A DNA stretch of 64,000 bases from Lacinutrix sp. WUR7 (GCF_016864015.1 NZ_CP045067.1:3234001-3298000), one strand, 5' to 3'; counted from the first letter of the stretch, positions 28,045-36,900 are shown. Made by a program: numbers and translations. The notes: generated by a model not told the origin, from the sequence alone.

Positions 28045-28983
28045 TTAAAAAGGTAGTTTTTGCAAATCTACATTTCCTCCAGAAAGTACTATCCCAACCG
28101 ATTTATTTTCAAAGCTTTTTTTATTCTTTAAAACCACTGCTAAAGCCACAGCACTAGAAGGTTCTACCACTATTTTTAGTCGTTGATAAATGAGCTGCAT
28201 GGCTTCCAAAATATCCTGTTCTTCCACACAAATAATCTGATCTACATGTTTCTGTAAAATTGGAAAATTTATATTTCCTAAATTTGTTCTTAAACCATCT
28301 GCAATCGTATTTGTGCTACTATTGGTTTCTATTTTTCCACTTTTTAAAGAGCGATACGCATCATTGACAGCAGTAGGTTCTCCTCCAATTGCAATGCAAT
28401 TCTTTCCAAAATAATGTGTGGCTAAAGCAGTTCCTGCCAGTAATCCTCCTCCACCAACTGGCGCAATTACCATTTCTAAATGAGGATGTTCTTCTAATAA
28501 TTCTAAACATGCAGTCGCATTTCCATGAATCACGTCTATATCATTAGAAGGATGCACAAAAGCAGCTCCTGTTTCTTTAGCGATTTTAGCAAAAGTACTT
28601 TCTCGTGCTTCTATAGTAGCTTCACATATTGTAATTTGTCCGTGATAACTTATAACCGCATCTTTTTTTACTTGAGGCGCATTTTCAGGCATCACAATAT
28701 ATGCAGGAACACCTAAACTTTTTGCTGCTAAAGATAATGCTTGGGCAAAGTTTCCAGAAGAATGAGTTACCACACCTTTACTTCTTTGTGCTTCGGTTAA
28801 CTGCAGAATAGCATTGGTTGCACCACGCATTTTAAAAGCGCCCATTTTCTGAAAGTTTTCACATTTGAAAAATAATTCAGCACCACAAATAGCATTAATC
28901 CCTTCCGAAGTAAACACTAGAGTTTTATGTATATATGGGGAAATACGTTGGTAACTGGCTAAAATAGCTTCTTTGTGTTGCAT
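28045..28983 (-). CDS. PLP-dependent threonine/serine dehydratase-like enzyme (or serine racemase)
   Basis: A 312-aa fold-type II PLP enzyme. Lys51 in FKMRGATNAI is the Schiff-base lysine, SSGNFAQAL (75-83) binds the substrate carboxylate, GGGGLLAG (177-184) binds the PLP phosphate, and a Ser in LSGGN near the end would contact the pyridine nitrogen. The length lacks the C-terminal regulatory ACT-like domain of biosynthetic IlvA, so this is the short catabolic type: threonine or hydroxyaspartate ammonia-lyase or serine racemase. The sequence does not distinguish these substrates. It is monocistronic, with 111 bp to the cold-shock gene. Confidence 0.85.
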   Translation of the reverse strand: MQHKEAILASYQRISPYIHKTLVFTSEGINAICGAELFFKCENFQKMGAFKMRGATNAILQLTEAQRSKGVVTHSSGNFAQALSLAAKSLGVPAYIVMPENAPQVKKDAVISYHGQITICEATIEARESTFAKIAKETGAAFVHPSNDIDVIHGNATACLELLEEHPHLEMVIAPVGGGGLLAGTALATHYFGKNCIAIGGEPTAVNDAYRSLKSGKIETNSSTNTIADGLRTNLGNINFPILQKHVDQIICVEEQDILEAMQLIYQRLKIVVEPSSAVALAVVLKNKKSFENKSVGIVLSGGNVDLQKLPF

Positions 28984-29368
28984 GAAAAACGATGAATAAT
29001 GTGAAATTCAATAAGTACGAAATATAGCTACAATAAATTATTCGATGAAATTATTATAGCATTAATATGGAAATAATACTACTTTTTAAACGATATCATA
29101 TTGTTTATAACTCCATGAAATTGATGCAGCTTTTCATTTTACATAGAACCTAAATTTATGTATTTTGCAAGTCTGAAAATATTTTTAACGGAAGCCTTCC
29201 TACTGAATTATTATCGTTTAATAAACGGTTAAAAAAAAGGGAACTTATGTCCTCCAAAAAGCAATTAATAATACCTCATGAACCATTCATACTTAATTAC
29301 ATAATAGTTTAATGAACTGTTTATATGAATGTAACATCTGTCATTTAATAAAAAATTAATAATACCAA
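28984..29368. other. Gene-free spacer between divergent genes
   Basis: 385 bases upstream of both the dehydratase (minus) and topoisomerase III (plus). I see no ORF, no strong hairpin and no clear TAnnTTTG box; it must hold both promoters. Confidence 0.5.
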
Positions 29369-31663
29369 ATGAAAGTCTGTATTGCCGAAAAACCTAGTGT
29401 TGCTAGAGAAATTGCTGCTGTTTTAGGAGCAAACACGAAGCGTGATGGTTACTATGAAGGTAATGGCTATGCAGTAACATATACTTTCGGACACCTTTGC
29501 ACATTAAAAGAACCTAACGATTACAAACCGTATTGGAAAAGTTGGGATTTAAACAATCTTCCCATGCTTCCAGAGCGTTTTGAAACAAAGGTTTCTAAAG
29601 ATGCTGGTATAAAAAAGCAGTTTAAAATTGTAAAGAGTTTATTTGATAAAGCAGATGTGGTTATAAACTGTGGGGATGCAGGACAAGAAGGAGAACTTAT
29701 ACAACGTTGGGTTTTAAACCAAGCGGGTTATAAAGGAAAAGTAGAAAGACTATGGATTTCCTCTTTAACTACCGAAGCAATAAAAGAAGGTTTTAATAAC
29801 CTGAAGCCATCTGAAGATTACGATAATTTATACTACGCCGGATTTTCTCGTGCTATTGGCGATTGGCTTTTAGGTATGAATGCAACCCGTTTGTACACTG
29901 TAAAACATGGTGGTTACAAGCAAGTACTATCTGTTGGAAGAGTGCAAACACCCACGCTTGCTATGTTGGTGAATCGTTTTAAAGAAATTGAAAACTTTAA
30001 ACCACAACCCTACTGGGAATTGCAAACCATGTATCGCGATACGTTGTTTAGTTATGAAGAAGGTCGTTTTCTTAAAGTGGAAGACGGAGAAAAATTAGCG
30101 TCGATTGTTAAGGAACATGATTTTGAAATTGTTTCTACGACTAAAAAAGCGGGGAATGAATATGCACCAAAACTATTCGATTTAACGGGTTTACAGGTAT
30201 ATTGTAATACGAAATTCGGATTTAGTGCAGACGAGACTTTAAAGATTGTTCAGAAACTATACGAACAAAAAGTAGTAACCTATCCTAGAGTTGATACTAC
30301 CTTTTTACCAAATGATGTGTACCCAAAAGTACCAGGGATATTAAAACATTTAACAAAATATGCTGCTTTAACAGAACCGCTTCATGGTAAAAAATTAAAG
30401 AAAACGAAAAAGGTTTTTGACGATAGTAAAGTTACCGATCACCACGCTATTATTCCAACGGGACAGCAAATGAACTTGCAATACAATCAGCAACAAGTGT
30501 ATGACATTATTGTCCGTCGTTTTATTGCTGTGTTTTATCCCGATTGTAAAGTATCCAATACCACAGTAATTGGTAAAGCGGAAAAAGTAAAATTTAAAAC
30601 CACAGGAAAAGAAATTCTAGAAAAAGGATGGCGAATTGTTTTTGAAACGCCTAATGCTTCTTCTAAAGAAACAGGAATGCTGCCTACTTTTGTGAAAGGG
30701 GAAAAAGGACCGCATGAGCCTTCTTTTTTAGAAAAACAAACCAAACCACCAAATCAATATACGGAAGCTTCCCTCCTACGTGCTATGGAAACCGCAGGAA
30801 AACAAGTAGATGACGATGAGCTACGTGAGATTATGAAAGAGAATGGTATTGGTCGTCCTTCTACACGTGCAAATATTATTGAAACGCTATTTAGAAGGAA
30901 ATATATAAAACGAAATAAAAAACAAGTGATTCCTACAATAACTGGGATTCAGCTGATTGATACCATTCAAAATGAAATGCTGAAATCTGCCGAGCTTACC
31001 GGAAAATGGGAAAAACAGTTAAAAGATATTGAAAAAGGAACCTATAGTGCTGGGAGTTTTATCAAACAGATGAAGCAAATGGTAGATCGTTTGGTGTACG
31101 AAGTTCGAAGTGAAACAAAGAAAGCCAATATATCTTCGGTGAATAATAAACCTGCAGGCGCTGTAGCGAAGAAAAAAATGGTAAAAAAGGCCTCTGGATT
31201 AACTTCTGAGAAATGTCCGAAATGTAAAACCGGGAGCATTATTAAAGGGAAATCGGCGTATGGCTGTTCCGAATTTAAGAAGACTTGCGATTTTGTAATC
31301 CCGTTTAAGTTTGAAGGTAAAACGATTTCCGAAAAACAATATGTTCGGTTATTTCAAAAAGGATCTACAGTAAATTTAAAAGGTTTTAAAACCGATAGCG
31401 GAACCGTGGAAGGTTTAGTACGTTTTAATGAAAATTTCCATTTGGTATTAGAACCAAAAAAGACTGCTAAAGCTGCAATTCCAGATACACTTACTTGTCC
31501 GAAATGTAAACAAGGAACCGTCATAAAAGGAAAATCTGCCTATGGTTGTTCTGCTTATAAATCTGGTTGTGATTTTGTATTTACGTTTGATGAATTGCGA
31601 AAGAAAGCAGGTAATGAAAAACTCACTAAAGAATTGGTTTTTAAAATACTAAGCAATAACTAG
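29369..31663 (+). CDS. topB: DNA topoisomerase III (type IA)
   Basis: A 764-aa type IA topoisomerase that relaxes and decatenates DNA by single-strand passage. The Toprim domain starts at EKPSVAREIAAVLG (7-20); its acidic motif reads GDAGQEGEL (about 101-109). The catalytic tyrosine is Tyr305 in TYPRVDTTFLP. GIGRPSTRANIIETL (about 495-509) is the conserved later motif. The C-terminus carries two matching four-cysteine zinc-ribbon repeats, CPKCK(T/Q)G followed by KGKSAYGCS and a last Cys (about 615-640 and 710-735), joined by a basic linker. The last codons (KELVFKILSNN) are duplicated in the following tandem repeat. Monocistronic. Confidence 0.95.
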   Translation: MKVCIAEKPSVAREIAAVLGANTKRDGYYEGNGYAVTYTFGHLCTLKEPNDYKPYWKSWDLNNLPMLPERFETKVSKDAGIKKQFKIVKSLFDKADVVINCGDAGQEGELIQRWVLNQAGYKGKVERLWISSLTTEAIKEGFNNLKPSEDYDNLYYAGFSRAIGDWLLGMNATRLYTVKHGGYKQVLSVGRVQTPTLAMLVNRFKEIENFKPQPYWELQTMYRDTLFSYEEGRFLKVEDGEKLASIVKEHDFEIVSTTKKAGNEYAPKLFDLTGLQVYCNTKFGFSADETLKIVQKLYEQKVVTYPRVDTTFLPNDVYPKVPGILKHLTKYAALTEPLHGKKLKKTKKVFDDSKVTDHHAIIPTGQQMNLQYNQQQVYDIIVRRFIAVFYPDCKVSNTTVIGKAEKVKFKTTGKEILEKGWRIVFETPNASSKETGMLPTFVKGEKGPHEPSFLEKQTKPPNQYTEASLLRAMETAGKQVDDDELREIMKENGIGRPSTRANIIETLFRRKYIKRNKKQVIPTITGIQLIDTIQNEMLKSAELTGKWEKQLKDIEKGTYSAGSFIKQMKQMVDRLVYEVRSETKKANISSVNNKPAGAVAKKKMVKKASGLTSEKCPKCKTGSIIKGKSAYGCSEFKKTCDFVIPFKFEGKTISEKQYVRLFQKGSTVNLKGFKTDSGTVEGLVRFNENFHLVLEPKKTAKAAIPDTLTCPKCKQGTVIKGKSAYGCSAYKSGCDFVFTFDELRKKAGNEKLTKELVFKILSNN

Positions 31664-32155
31664 AGATTATTTATTATGCAAAGCCTTTCGACTGCGCTCC
31701 AAACAGGCTTCGTTGGAGCATCTTATATCCTACATAATCAAGCTACCTGTCATGCTGAGTGCAGTCGAAGCATCTTTTATCCTTCAAAATAAACAATCTA
31801 ATTATAGTATAAGATTCCTGCCTTCGCAGGAAGTTGTCACCAAAGAACTGGTTTTTAAAATACTAAGCAGTAACTAGAGATTATTTATTATGCAAAGCCT
31901 TTCGACTGCGCTTTAAACAGGCTTCGACGAAGCATCTTATACCCTCCATAATCAAGCTACCTGTCATGCTGAGCGCAGTCGAAGTATCTTTTATCCTTCA
32001 AAATAAACAATCTAATTATAGTATAAGATTCCTGCCTTCGCAGGAAGTTGTCACCAAAGAACTAGTTTTTAAAATACTAAGCAGTAACTAGAAACTATTT
32101 GTCGTACGAAGCCTTTCAACTGCGCTCCAGACAAGCTTCGTTGAAGCATCTTATA
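31628..32155. repeat. 214-bp tandem repeat that includes the 3' end of topB
   Basis: Units start at 31628, 31842 and 32056 (period exactly 214); the third is partial. Each begins with codons for KELVFKILS(N/S)N and a TAG stop: the first is the true end of topB, the others are untranslated copies. Each full unit also carries an inverted pair (CTTTCGACTGCGCT and AG(T/C)GCAGTCGAAG) and a hairpin TTCCTGC-CTTC-GCAGGAA at 31815-31832 and 32029-32046. The GCAGTCGAAGCATC-type palindrome is a repetitive extragenic sequence common in flavobacterial genomes. Confidence 0.85.
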
Positions 32156-32200
32156 GTATTCAAATAAAACAGTCTTATTTACTTTGAAATTCAAACAAAA

Positions 32201-32226
32201 AAAAACCAACTAAACAGTTGGTTTTT
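32201..32226. terminator. Bidirectional terminator between topB and helicase
   Basis: AAAAACCAAC (32201-32210) pairs with GTTGGTTTTT (32217-32226) around a 6-nt loop. It lies between two convergent genes and carries A- and T-runs on its two sides. Confidence 0.85.
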
Positions 32227-32279
32227 AAACTTTTAAAACATTTCATTTAAACAATTAAATCAAATGTATTATTTTATAT

Positions 32280-33836
32280 TTATTCTGGTTTTCTCCCGTG
32301 AATTTCTTCAAAAACAGTATCAAAATTATCACGTAAATATGCACGAAGCTTTAATCTGTAATCGTTCTTTAACCAATCTACAAAGTTGTAGGTACTCTTA
32401 CTAATACACTTGGTATATCTACCAATTCTGTAATCGATATCATCACCTAACATTTTTGCAAGACCTAATGCGTCATAAACATCTTCGGAGTTTTCAATAC
32501 AAATTTTAGCATGATGAATAATAGAACGTTCTAATACTACTTTAGAAGATTCTCCATTAGTCACAGATGCGATATATGTTTTCTTGATATCGAAATACAC
32601 ATCTTTAGAATTAGCGAATTCTGCACGAAGCTCTTCTGGCATTTCATATCTGAAAGCTTCTTCTAACTCCTCATCATTTACAAGACCATCTAAATAGAAA
32701 TTAGGTGTTCTAAATATACGTTGCCAATCTAAATCTGCTCCCCAAGGTCCGAAACGGTGTAAATTATTCCCTAAATCAATGACTTGAAAAGTAGATTTAT
32801 TCTTTAAAATACGAGACCCTCTACCAATCATTTGGTAGTATAGTGTTAACGATTTTGTCGCTCTATTTAAAATAATAGCTTCTACCGTTGGTTCATCAAA
32901 ACCAGTAGTTAAGATACTAACAGAAGTTAATACCGCATCTGGCGTTTCATGAAACCACTTTAAAATGGCTTTACGTTCTTTTTTAGTATTGGTATTATCT
33001 AAGTGAGCAACTGGGTAACCTGCTCTTTTAAAGGTGTCATACACGTGTAACGATGTATTAATACCATTATTAAAGATTAGTGTTTTCTTTCCTTTACATC
33101 TTTCTTCATAGGCTTGAATAAGCTTAGAAAGCATGTCTGTATTGGTATATAAATCTTCCGAAGATTTTACCGTATAATCTCCATTAGCACCAACAATCAA
33201 GGATGTTAATCCTACATTATAGGAATATACTTCCGCTTGTGCTAAAAATTCATTTTGAATTAGGTGTTCAATAGTTTCCCCAACGATAAGCTCATTATAG
33301 TTATCGTTCATTGGAAGCTTAATATTCGAACTTAAAGGTGTTGCAGTAACTCCTAAGATAAAGGACTTTTCAAAAAACTTAAAAAGCTTCGTAAAAGAGT
33401 TGTAGTGTGCTTCATCAATAATTACTAATCCGATATCTGAAATATCCAGTTTCCCTTCTTGTAATCTATTATTTAGCGTTTCTACCATTGCCACAAAGCA
33501 ACCGTATTGTTCTTGATCGTCTAGATTCGCTTTGCTACTTACAATTTTATTTTCTACACCAAAACCAGTAAGCATGCTTGAAGTTTGCTTACACAATTCT
33601 ATTCTGTGCGTCATCACTAAAACTTTCTTCTTGTGATGTTTTAAATATTGTCTAACAATTTCTGAAAAAATAACCGTTTTCCCTCCACCAGTAGGCAATT
33701 GATATAACAAATGATAGTCTTCTGGAGCATCCTCGAATGCTTTAAAGATTTTGTTAATTGCACCTCTTTGGTAGCTGTAAAGATCTTTTCCAGCTTTATT
33801 TTCTTCTTGTTCTGTAGTTGTAATAGCGTTCCCCAT
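32280..33836 (-). CDS. DEAH-box superfamily 2 helicase (SSL2/ResIII-like)
   Basis: A 518-aa protein with a Q-like motif region (LYSYQRGAI at 19-27), Walker A PTGGGKT (48-54), motif Ia VMTHRIEL, DEAH box at 141-144 in VIIDEAHYN, motif III GVTATPLSS, and motif VI QMIGRGSRI near 335. The C-terminal 120 residues are specific and of unknown role. Family members (SSL2, type III restriction helicase subunit, RadD-like) act in DNA repair or unwinding; the size and motifs resemble E. coli RadD. A -7 box TATTTTTG lies on the minus strand at 33853-33860, only 17 bases before the start codon. Confidence 0.85.
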   Translation of the reverse strand: MGNAITTTEQEENKAGKDLYSYQRGAINKIFKAFEDAPEDYHLLYQLPTGGGKTVIFSEIVRQYLKHHKKKVLVMTHRIELCKQTSSMLTGFGVENKIVSSKANLDDQEQYGCFVAMVETLNNRLQEGKLDISDIGLVIIDEAHYNSFTKLFKFFEKSFILGVTATPLSSNIKLPMNDNYNELIVGETIEHLIQNEFLAQAEVYSYNVGLTSLIVGANGDYTVKSSEDLYTNTDMLSKLIQAYEERCKGKKTLIFNNGINTSLHVYDTFKRAGYPVAHLDNTNTKKERKAILKWFHETPDAVLTSVSILTTGFDEPTVEAIILNRATKSLTLYYQMIGRGSRILKNKSTFQVIDLGNNLHRFGPWGADLDWQRIFRTPNFYLDGLVNDEELEEAFRYEMPEELRAEFANSKDVYFDIKKTYIASVTNGESSKVVLERSIIHHAKICIENSEDVYDALGLAKMLGDDIDYRIGRYTKCISKSTYNFVDWLKNDYRLKLRAYLRDNFDTVFEEIHGRKPE

Positions 33837-33916
33837 AATTTTTAACGATGTGCAAAAATAACATCTTTTTGTAGTTTAGAGAGGGTAATTAGAAAGAAAT
33901 TTGAAAAATAGTTAAT

Positions 33917-34609
33917 CTATTCTTTAATTATAATGATAGTAGCTTTTACTCCTTTGGCTAAATTCCATTGATTTCCAGAAATCACTTCACCAAATTCATC
34001 GAGTATTTGAAACTCTGCAGTGTTTGGAGAAACCTGACCTGTATCTAAAGCAAAAAAGTCAATTTTATTTATTCCTGGAACTAAATTAAATTTAAAACCA
34101 CTGTAGTCAGGAGTTAATAAGACAGATGTTTTTACCACATCCCCATTTATAAAAACACGGATATGATCGCCATCAAAAGCACCATAATCTCTATACACTA
34201 TATTTATGTTTTTGGACGTTGTTCTATGATCTCCAAAAAATTGTGTGGTGGTATTCCCTCGATATTGCTGTTCCTTTCTTAAATCGGTATATTTTGCATG
34301 TTTATTAATGCGATCTTCATACAATTCACCAGGATCACCAAATTCTTCTTTATTAAACATAGAGAACTCTTTTTTTGGTAAATCTGTAGGCTGATTTTGT
34401 TTAGGAACTGTTAATCCATTTATATTATCCTCTTTAGGAATAATAAATCCTTGGTTATTTATTGGTTTCCCTTCTTCTTTAACCTCTTCTTGTATTTCTC
34501 CTTCTTCGCTTTCTATAACAGGAATAGCAACAGATTTTTGTTCACTATCAATTTGTGCTTGTAGTGTCAAACTGAAAAAACATAAAAAAACTAAAAATTG
34601 GATTCGCAT
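33917..34609 (-). CDS. Secreted protein of unknown function
   Basis: A 230-aa protein with an N-terminal signal peptide (MRIQFLVFLCFFSLTLQAQ, cleavage after AQ). A low-complexity Glu/Pro/Asn region (about 25-85) links it to a C-terminal domain (about 120-230) with alternating strands (INIVYRDYGAFDGDHIRVFI, then FNLVPGINKIDFFALDTG), which looks like a small beta-sandwich. I know no function. It is likely periplasmic or surface exposed. It is divergent from the micropeptide array, with 250 bp of shared upstream DNA. Confidence 0.75.
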   Translation of the reverse strand: MRIQFLVFLCFFSLTLQAQIDSEQKSVAIPVIESEEGEIQEEVKEEGKPINNQGFIIPKEDNINGLTVPKQNQPTDLPKKEFSMFNKEEFGDPGELYEDRINKHAKYTDLRKEQQYRGNTTTQFFGDHRTTSKNINIVYRDYGAFDGDHIRVFINGDVVKTSVLLTPDYSGFKFNLVPGINKIDFFALDTGQVSPNTAEFQILDEFGEVISGNQWNLAKGVKATIIIIKE

Positions 34610-34756
34610 AGTATATTAGAATAATTCTATTCTCTTTTTTCAAAAATCGTTCCTAAGTTTCAAATTTCCTATTTAAATAGATTCTTTTTGATTTATTTAA
34701 CTACTTCACATGTTTTTAACAGGACTTCTACTCGCTTAAAATGTTTAAAACGACCA

Positions 34757-34790
34757 TTTTTTTGTTAAAATATGTTAAATTACTATTATG
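34757..34790 (+). promoter_or_regulatory. Possible promoter of the micropeptide array
   Basis: TTG within a T-run, then about 19 bp and TATTATG, an imperfect -7 box. It is the best match in the 250 bp between the secreted-protein gene and the first micro-ORF, but it deviates from TAnnTTTG. Confidence 0.3.
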
Positions 34791-34861
34791 TAATGCATAG
34801 TACTGTAACAATTTTAAAACTCTGTCGTCTATTAGGTATAACAATCAAAAAAACTATAATC

Positions 34862-34948
34862 ATGAGAACTCTAAACAACAATCAATTATCAGGAACTTTA
34901 AACAATACGAAAAGTCATGCTTGGAATAGCAAAAGACGTTTCAGATAA
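34862..34948 (+). CDS. Micropeptide 1 of tandem array (28 aa, unknown)
   Basis: ATG to TAA encodes MRTLNNNQLSGTLNN followed by TKSHAWNSKRRFR. It is the first of three almost identical ORFs spaced 148 bp apart. It differs from the second copy by one synonymous change (Thr3 codon) and one replacement (Asn5 to Asp). The C-terminus is strongly basic (KRRFR) with a single Trp at position 21. There is no signal peptide, no transmembrane segment and no Cys. No Shine-Dalgarno, which is normal for the phylum. Function unknown; the neighbours carry no obvious modification or export enzyme. Confidence 0.6.
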   Translation: MRTLNNNQLSGTLNNTKSHAWNSKRRFR

Positions 34949-35009
34949 ATAGTACTTAAAAACTGCAATTCATCAATCAATAAAATCATCCATCAAAAAA
35001 CCAATTATT

Positions 35010-35096
35010 ATGAGAACGCTAGACAACAATCAATTATCAGGAACTTTAAACAATACGAAAAGTCATGCTTGGAATAGCAAAAGACGTTTCAGATAA
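35010..35096 (+). CDS. Micropeptide 2 of tandem array (28 aa, unknown)
   Basis: Encodes MRTLDNNQLSGTLNN followed by TKSHAWNSKRRFR. It differs from copy 3 at four bases, three of which are synonymous third-position changes (Thr12, Asn15, Asn22) and one a replacement (Ala20 to Thr). That pattern argues for selection on the peptide and is the main evidence that these are genes. Confidence 0.6.
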   Translation: MRTLDNNQLSGTLNNTKSHAWNSKRRFR

Positions 35097-35157
35097 ATAG
35101 TACTTAAAAACTGCAATTCATCAATCAATAAAATCATCCATCAAAAAACCAATTATT

Positions 35158-35244
35158 ATGAGAACGCTAGACAACAATCAATTATCAGGAACATTAAACA
35201 ACACGAAAAGTCATACTTGGAACAGCAAAAGACGTTTCAGATAA
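35158..35244 (+). CDS. Micropeptide 3 of tandem array (28 aa, unknown)
   Basis: Encodes MRTLDNNQLSGTLNN followed by TKSHTWNSKRRFR, the most diverged of the three short copies at the DNA level, yet with one residue changed relative to copy 2. The spacer after it differs from the earlier spacers, so this is the oldest junction of the array. Confidence 0.6.
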   Translation: MRTLDNNQLSGTLNNTKSHTWNSKRRFR

Positions 35245-35309
35245 GTTTTCCTTAGAAACAGCAATTCATCAATCAATTAATCAATCATCATCAAAAAACC
35301 ACCAGAATT

Positions 35310-35444
35310 ATGAGAACATTAGCAAAATTATCTAAAAAAGTAAGTGGTATTGTAGAAGAACAAAACCTTATAAATAGACATGTTATTCGTTTTTGTAATT
35401 CTAACACTACCCTTTGGAAAGGAACAAGTAGGTTCGCACATTAA
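35310..35444 (+). CDS. Micropeptide 4, longer relative (44 aa, unknown)
   Basis: Encodes a 44-residue peptide, MRTLAKLSKKVSGIVEEQNL followed by INRHVIRFCNSNTTLWKGTSRFAH. It shares the MRTL start, an internal Ser-Gly and a C-terminal Trp...RF pattern with the three 28-aa peptides but is otherwise different, with one Cys. It is the last ORF of the array and is followed 19 bp later by a strong terminator, which implies that the four ORFs form one transcription unit. Confidence 0.55.
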   Translation: MRTLAKLSKKVSGIVEEQNLINRHVIRFCNSNTTLWKGTSRFAH

Positions 35445-35463
35445 AAGAATTAGTCACTCTTTA

Positions 35464-35501
35464 AAAAGCCAGTTAGCAATATATGTTAACTGGTTTTTTT
35501 T
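35464..35501 (+). terminator. Rho-independent terminator of the micropeptide unit
   Basis: Stem AAAAGCCAGTTA / TAACTGGTTTTT (35464-35475 with 35487-35498, one G-T pair) around an 11-nt loop, ending in a run of eight Ts. Confidence 0.85.
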
Positions 35502-35531
35502 GTGTTCTGTATGTAATCTTACAAAATAAGT

Positions 35532-36246
35532 GGCTCTCCTCTTTATTTTTAAGAAGAGAATGAATTCTAGTTTTCCATAGAAAACTGGAAGAAAGAGGAG
35601 TTAAAGCAATTAATTTGAAAAGTATCTATTACACTAACTCTCCGATTCCGTAAGAACGGAACCACCTCTCTTTAACATAAGAGAGGAGCCGGTTCTTTGA
35701 TATTTTTTGTAATCATATGGCTCTCCTCTTATTTTAAGAGGAGAATGAATTCTTGTTTTCCATAGAAAACTGGAAGAAAGAGGAGTTAAAGCAATTAATT
35801 TGAAAAGTATCTATTACACTAACTCTCCGATTCCGTAAAAACGGAATTACCTCCCTTTAACAAAAGAGAGGAGCCGGTTCTTTGATATTTTTTGTAATCA
35901 TGTGGCTCTCCTCTTATTTTAAGAGGAGAATGAATTCTAGTTTTCCATAGAAAACTGGAAGAAAGAGGAGTTAAAGCAATTAATTTGAAAAGTATCTGTT
36001 ACACTAACTCTCCGATTCCGTAAAAACGGAATTACCTCCCTTTAACAAAAGAGAGGAGCCGGTTCTTTGATATTTTTTGTAATCATGTGGCTCTCCTCTT
36101 ATTTTAAGAGGAGAATGAATTCTAGTTTTCCATAGAAAACTGGAAGAAAGAGGAGTTAAAGCATTTAATTTGAAAAGTATCTGTTACACTAACTCTCCGA
36201 TTCCGTAAAAACGGAATTACCTCTCTTTAATAAAAAAGAGGAGCAA
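35532..36246. repeat. Four tandem 185-bp hairpin-rich repeats
   Basis: Units start with GGCTCTCC at 35532, 35719, 35904 and 36089 (periods 187, 185, 185). Every unit holds four hairpins in the same order: TCTCCTCTT/AAGAGGAGA, AGTTTTC/GAAAACT, ATTCCGT/ACGGAAT, and a CCTCTCTTT/AAGAGAGG-type stem that ends in GAGGAGCC. Only very short ORFs exist on either strand, and sequence differences between units tend to preserve the stems. There is no gene between 35445 and 36332. A structured RNA or a repetitive extragenic element are the options. Confidence 0.8.
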
Positions 36247-36332
36247 GTAAAGACTTTACTCTAGCTCTATACAAGAATTTCGGTATTGTTTTTGTGAATA
36301 GTACAATCTATTAATCTTAAATATTTACTAGC

Positions 36333-36890
36333 ATGAGATACTCAAAATCTTCACCAACAGTAAATGCAGGTTCTATGGCAGACATTGCATTTTTATTATT
36401 AATCTTCTTTTTAGTAACCACAACAATTGCTTCCGACGAAGGTATAAACAGAAAATTACCCAGGGAATGTCCGCCAAATATAGATTGTTACAAAAATTTA
36501 AATGAACGTAATGTATTGCGAATTCTACTAAATGCAAATGATGAAATCTTAATCAATAATGCATTGGTTACCCTTCCGGAAATAAAAAACATCACTAAAG
36601 ATTTTATTGATAATAATGGCGAAACTACTTGTTTGTATTGCAATGGTAAACAATTAGCCGATGCATCAGATACACCTACAGAGGCTGTAATTTCCCTTCA
36701 AAACGATAGAACCACTAGTTATGCGCTTTATGTAAAAGTGCAAGATGAAATTACTAAAGCATATTATGAATTGCGAAGCACGTACGGTAAAAACAAATTC
36801 CATAAAACGGAAAGTGAATTAACGCCGAGAGAAATAAAAGAAATTCGGGAAGCATATCCTTTTATAATTAGTGAAGCGGAAACAAAATAG
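36333..36890 (+). CDS. ExbD/TolR-family biopolymer transport protein (orphan)
   Basis: A 185-aa inner-membrane protein with one N-terminal helix (about 15-33, GSMADIAFLLLIFFLVTT) that contains the conserved Asp17 used for proton coupling, and a periplasmic domain. ExbD proteins work with ExbB in a stator that energises TonB-dependent transport. The gene has no ExbB or second ExbD neighbour, which is unusual. The periplasmic part has an insertion with two Cys (CLYC) and two Cys earlier (RECPPNIDC), not standard for E. coli ExbD but seen in longer Bacteroidetes ExbD types. It ends at a terminator at 36901. Confidence 0.85.
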   Translation: MRYSKSSPTVNAGSMADIAFLLLIFFLVTTTIASDEGINRKLPRECPPNIDCYKNLNERNVLRILLNANDEILINNALVTLPEIKNITKDFIDNNGETTCLYCNGKQLADASDTPTEAVISLQNDRTTSYALYVKVQDEITKAYYELRSTYGKNKFHKTESELTPREIKEIREAYPFIISEAETK

Positions 36891-36900
36891 TCTATAAAAG

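Larger units (their letters stand above)
34862..35309. repeat. 148-bp tandem repeat carrying the micropeptide ORFs
   Basis: Units start at 34862, 35010 and 35158 (periods 148 and 148; the fourth related ORF starts at 35310). Each unit is an 87-nt ORF plus a spacer of about 61 nt. Spacers 1 and 2 are identical; spacer 3 has diverged but keeps GCAATTCATCAATCAA and the ATCAAAAAACCA block before the next ATG. Confidence 0.85.

Noticed and set aside
34862-36246. CRISPR-like array
   Set aside because: Periods are 148 and 185 bp with whole units repeated; there are no short direct repeats with unique spacers and no cas genes.
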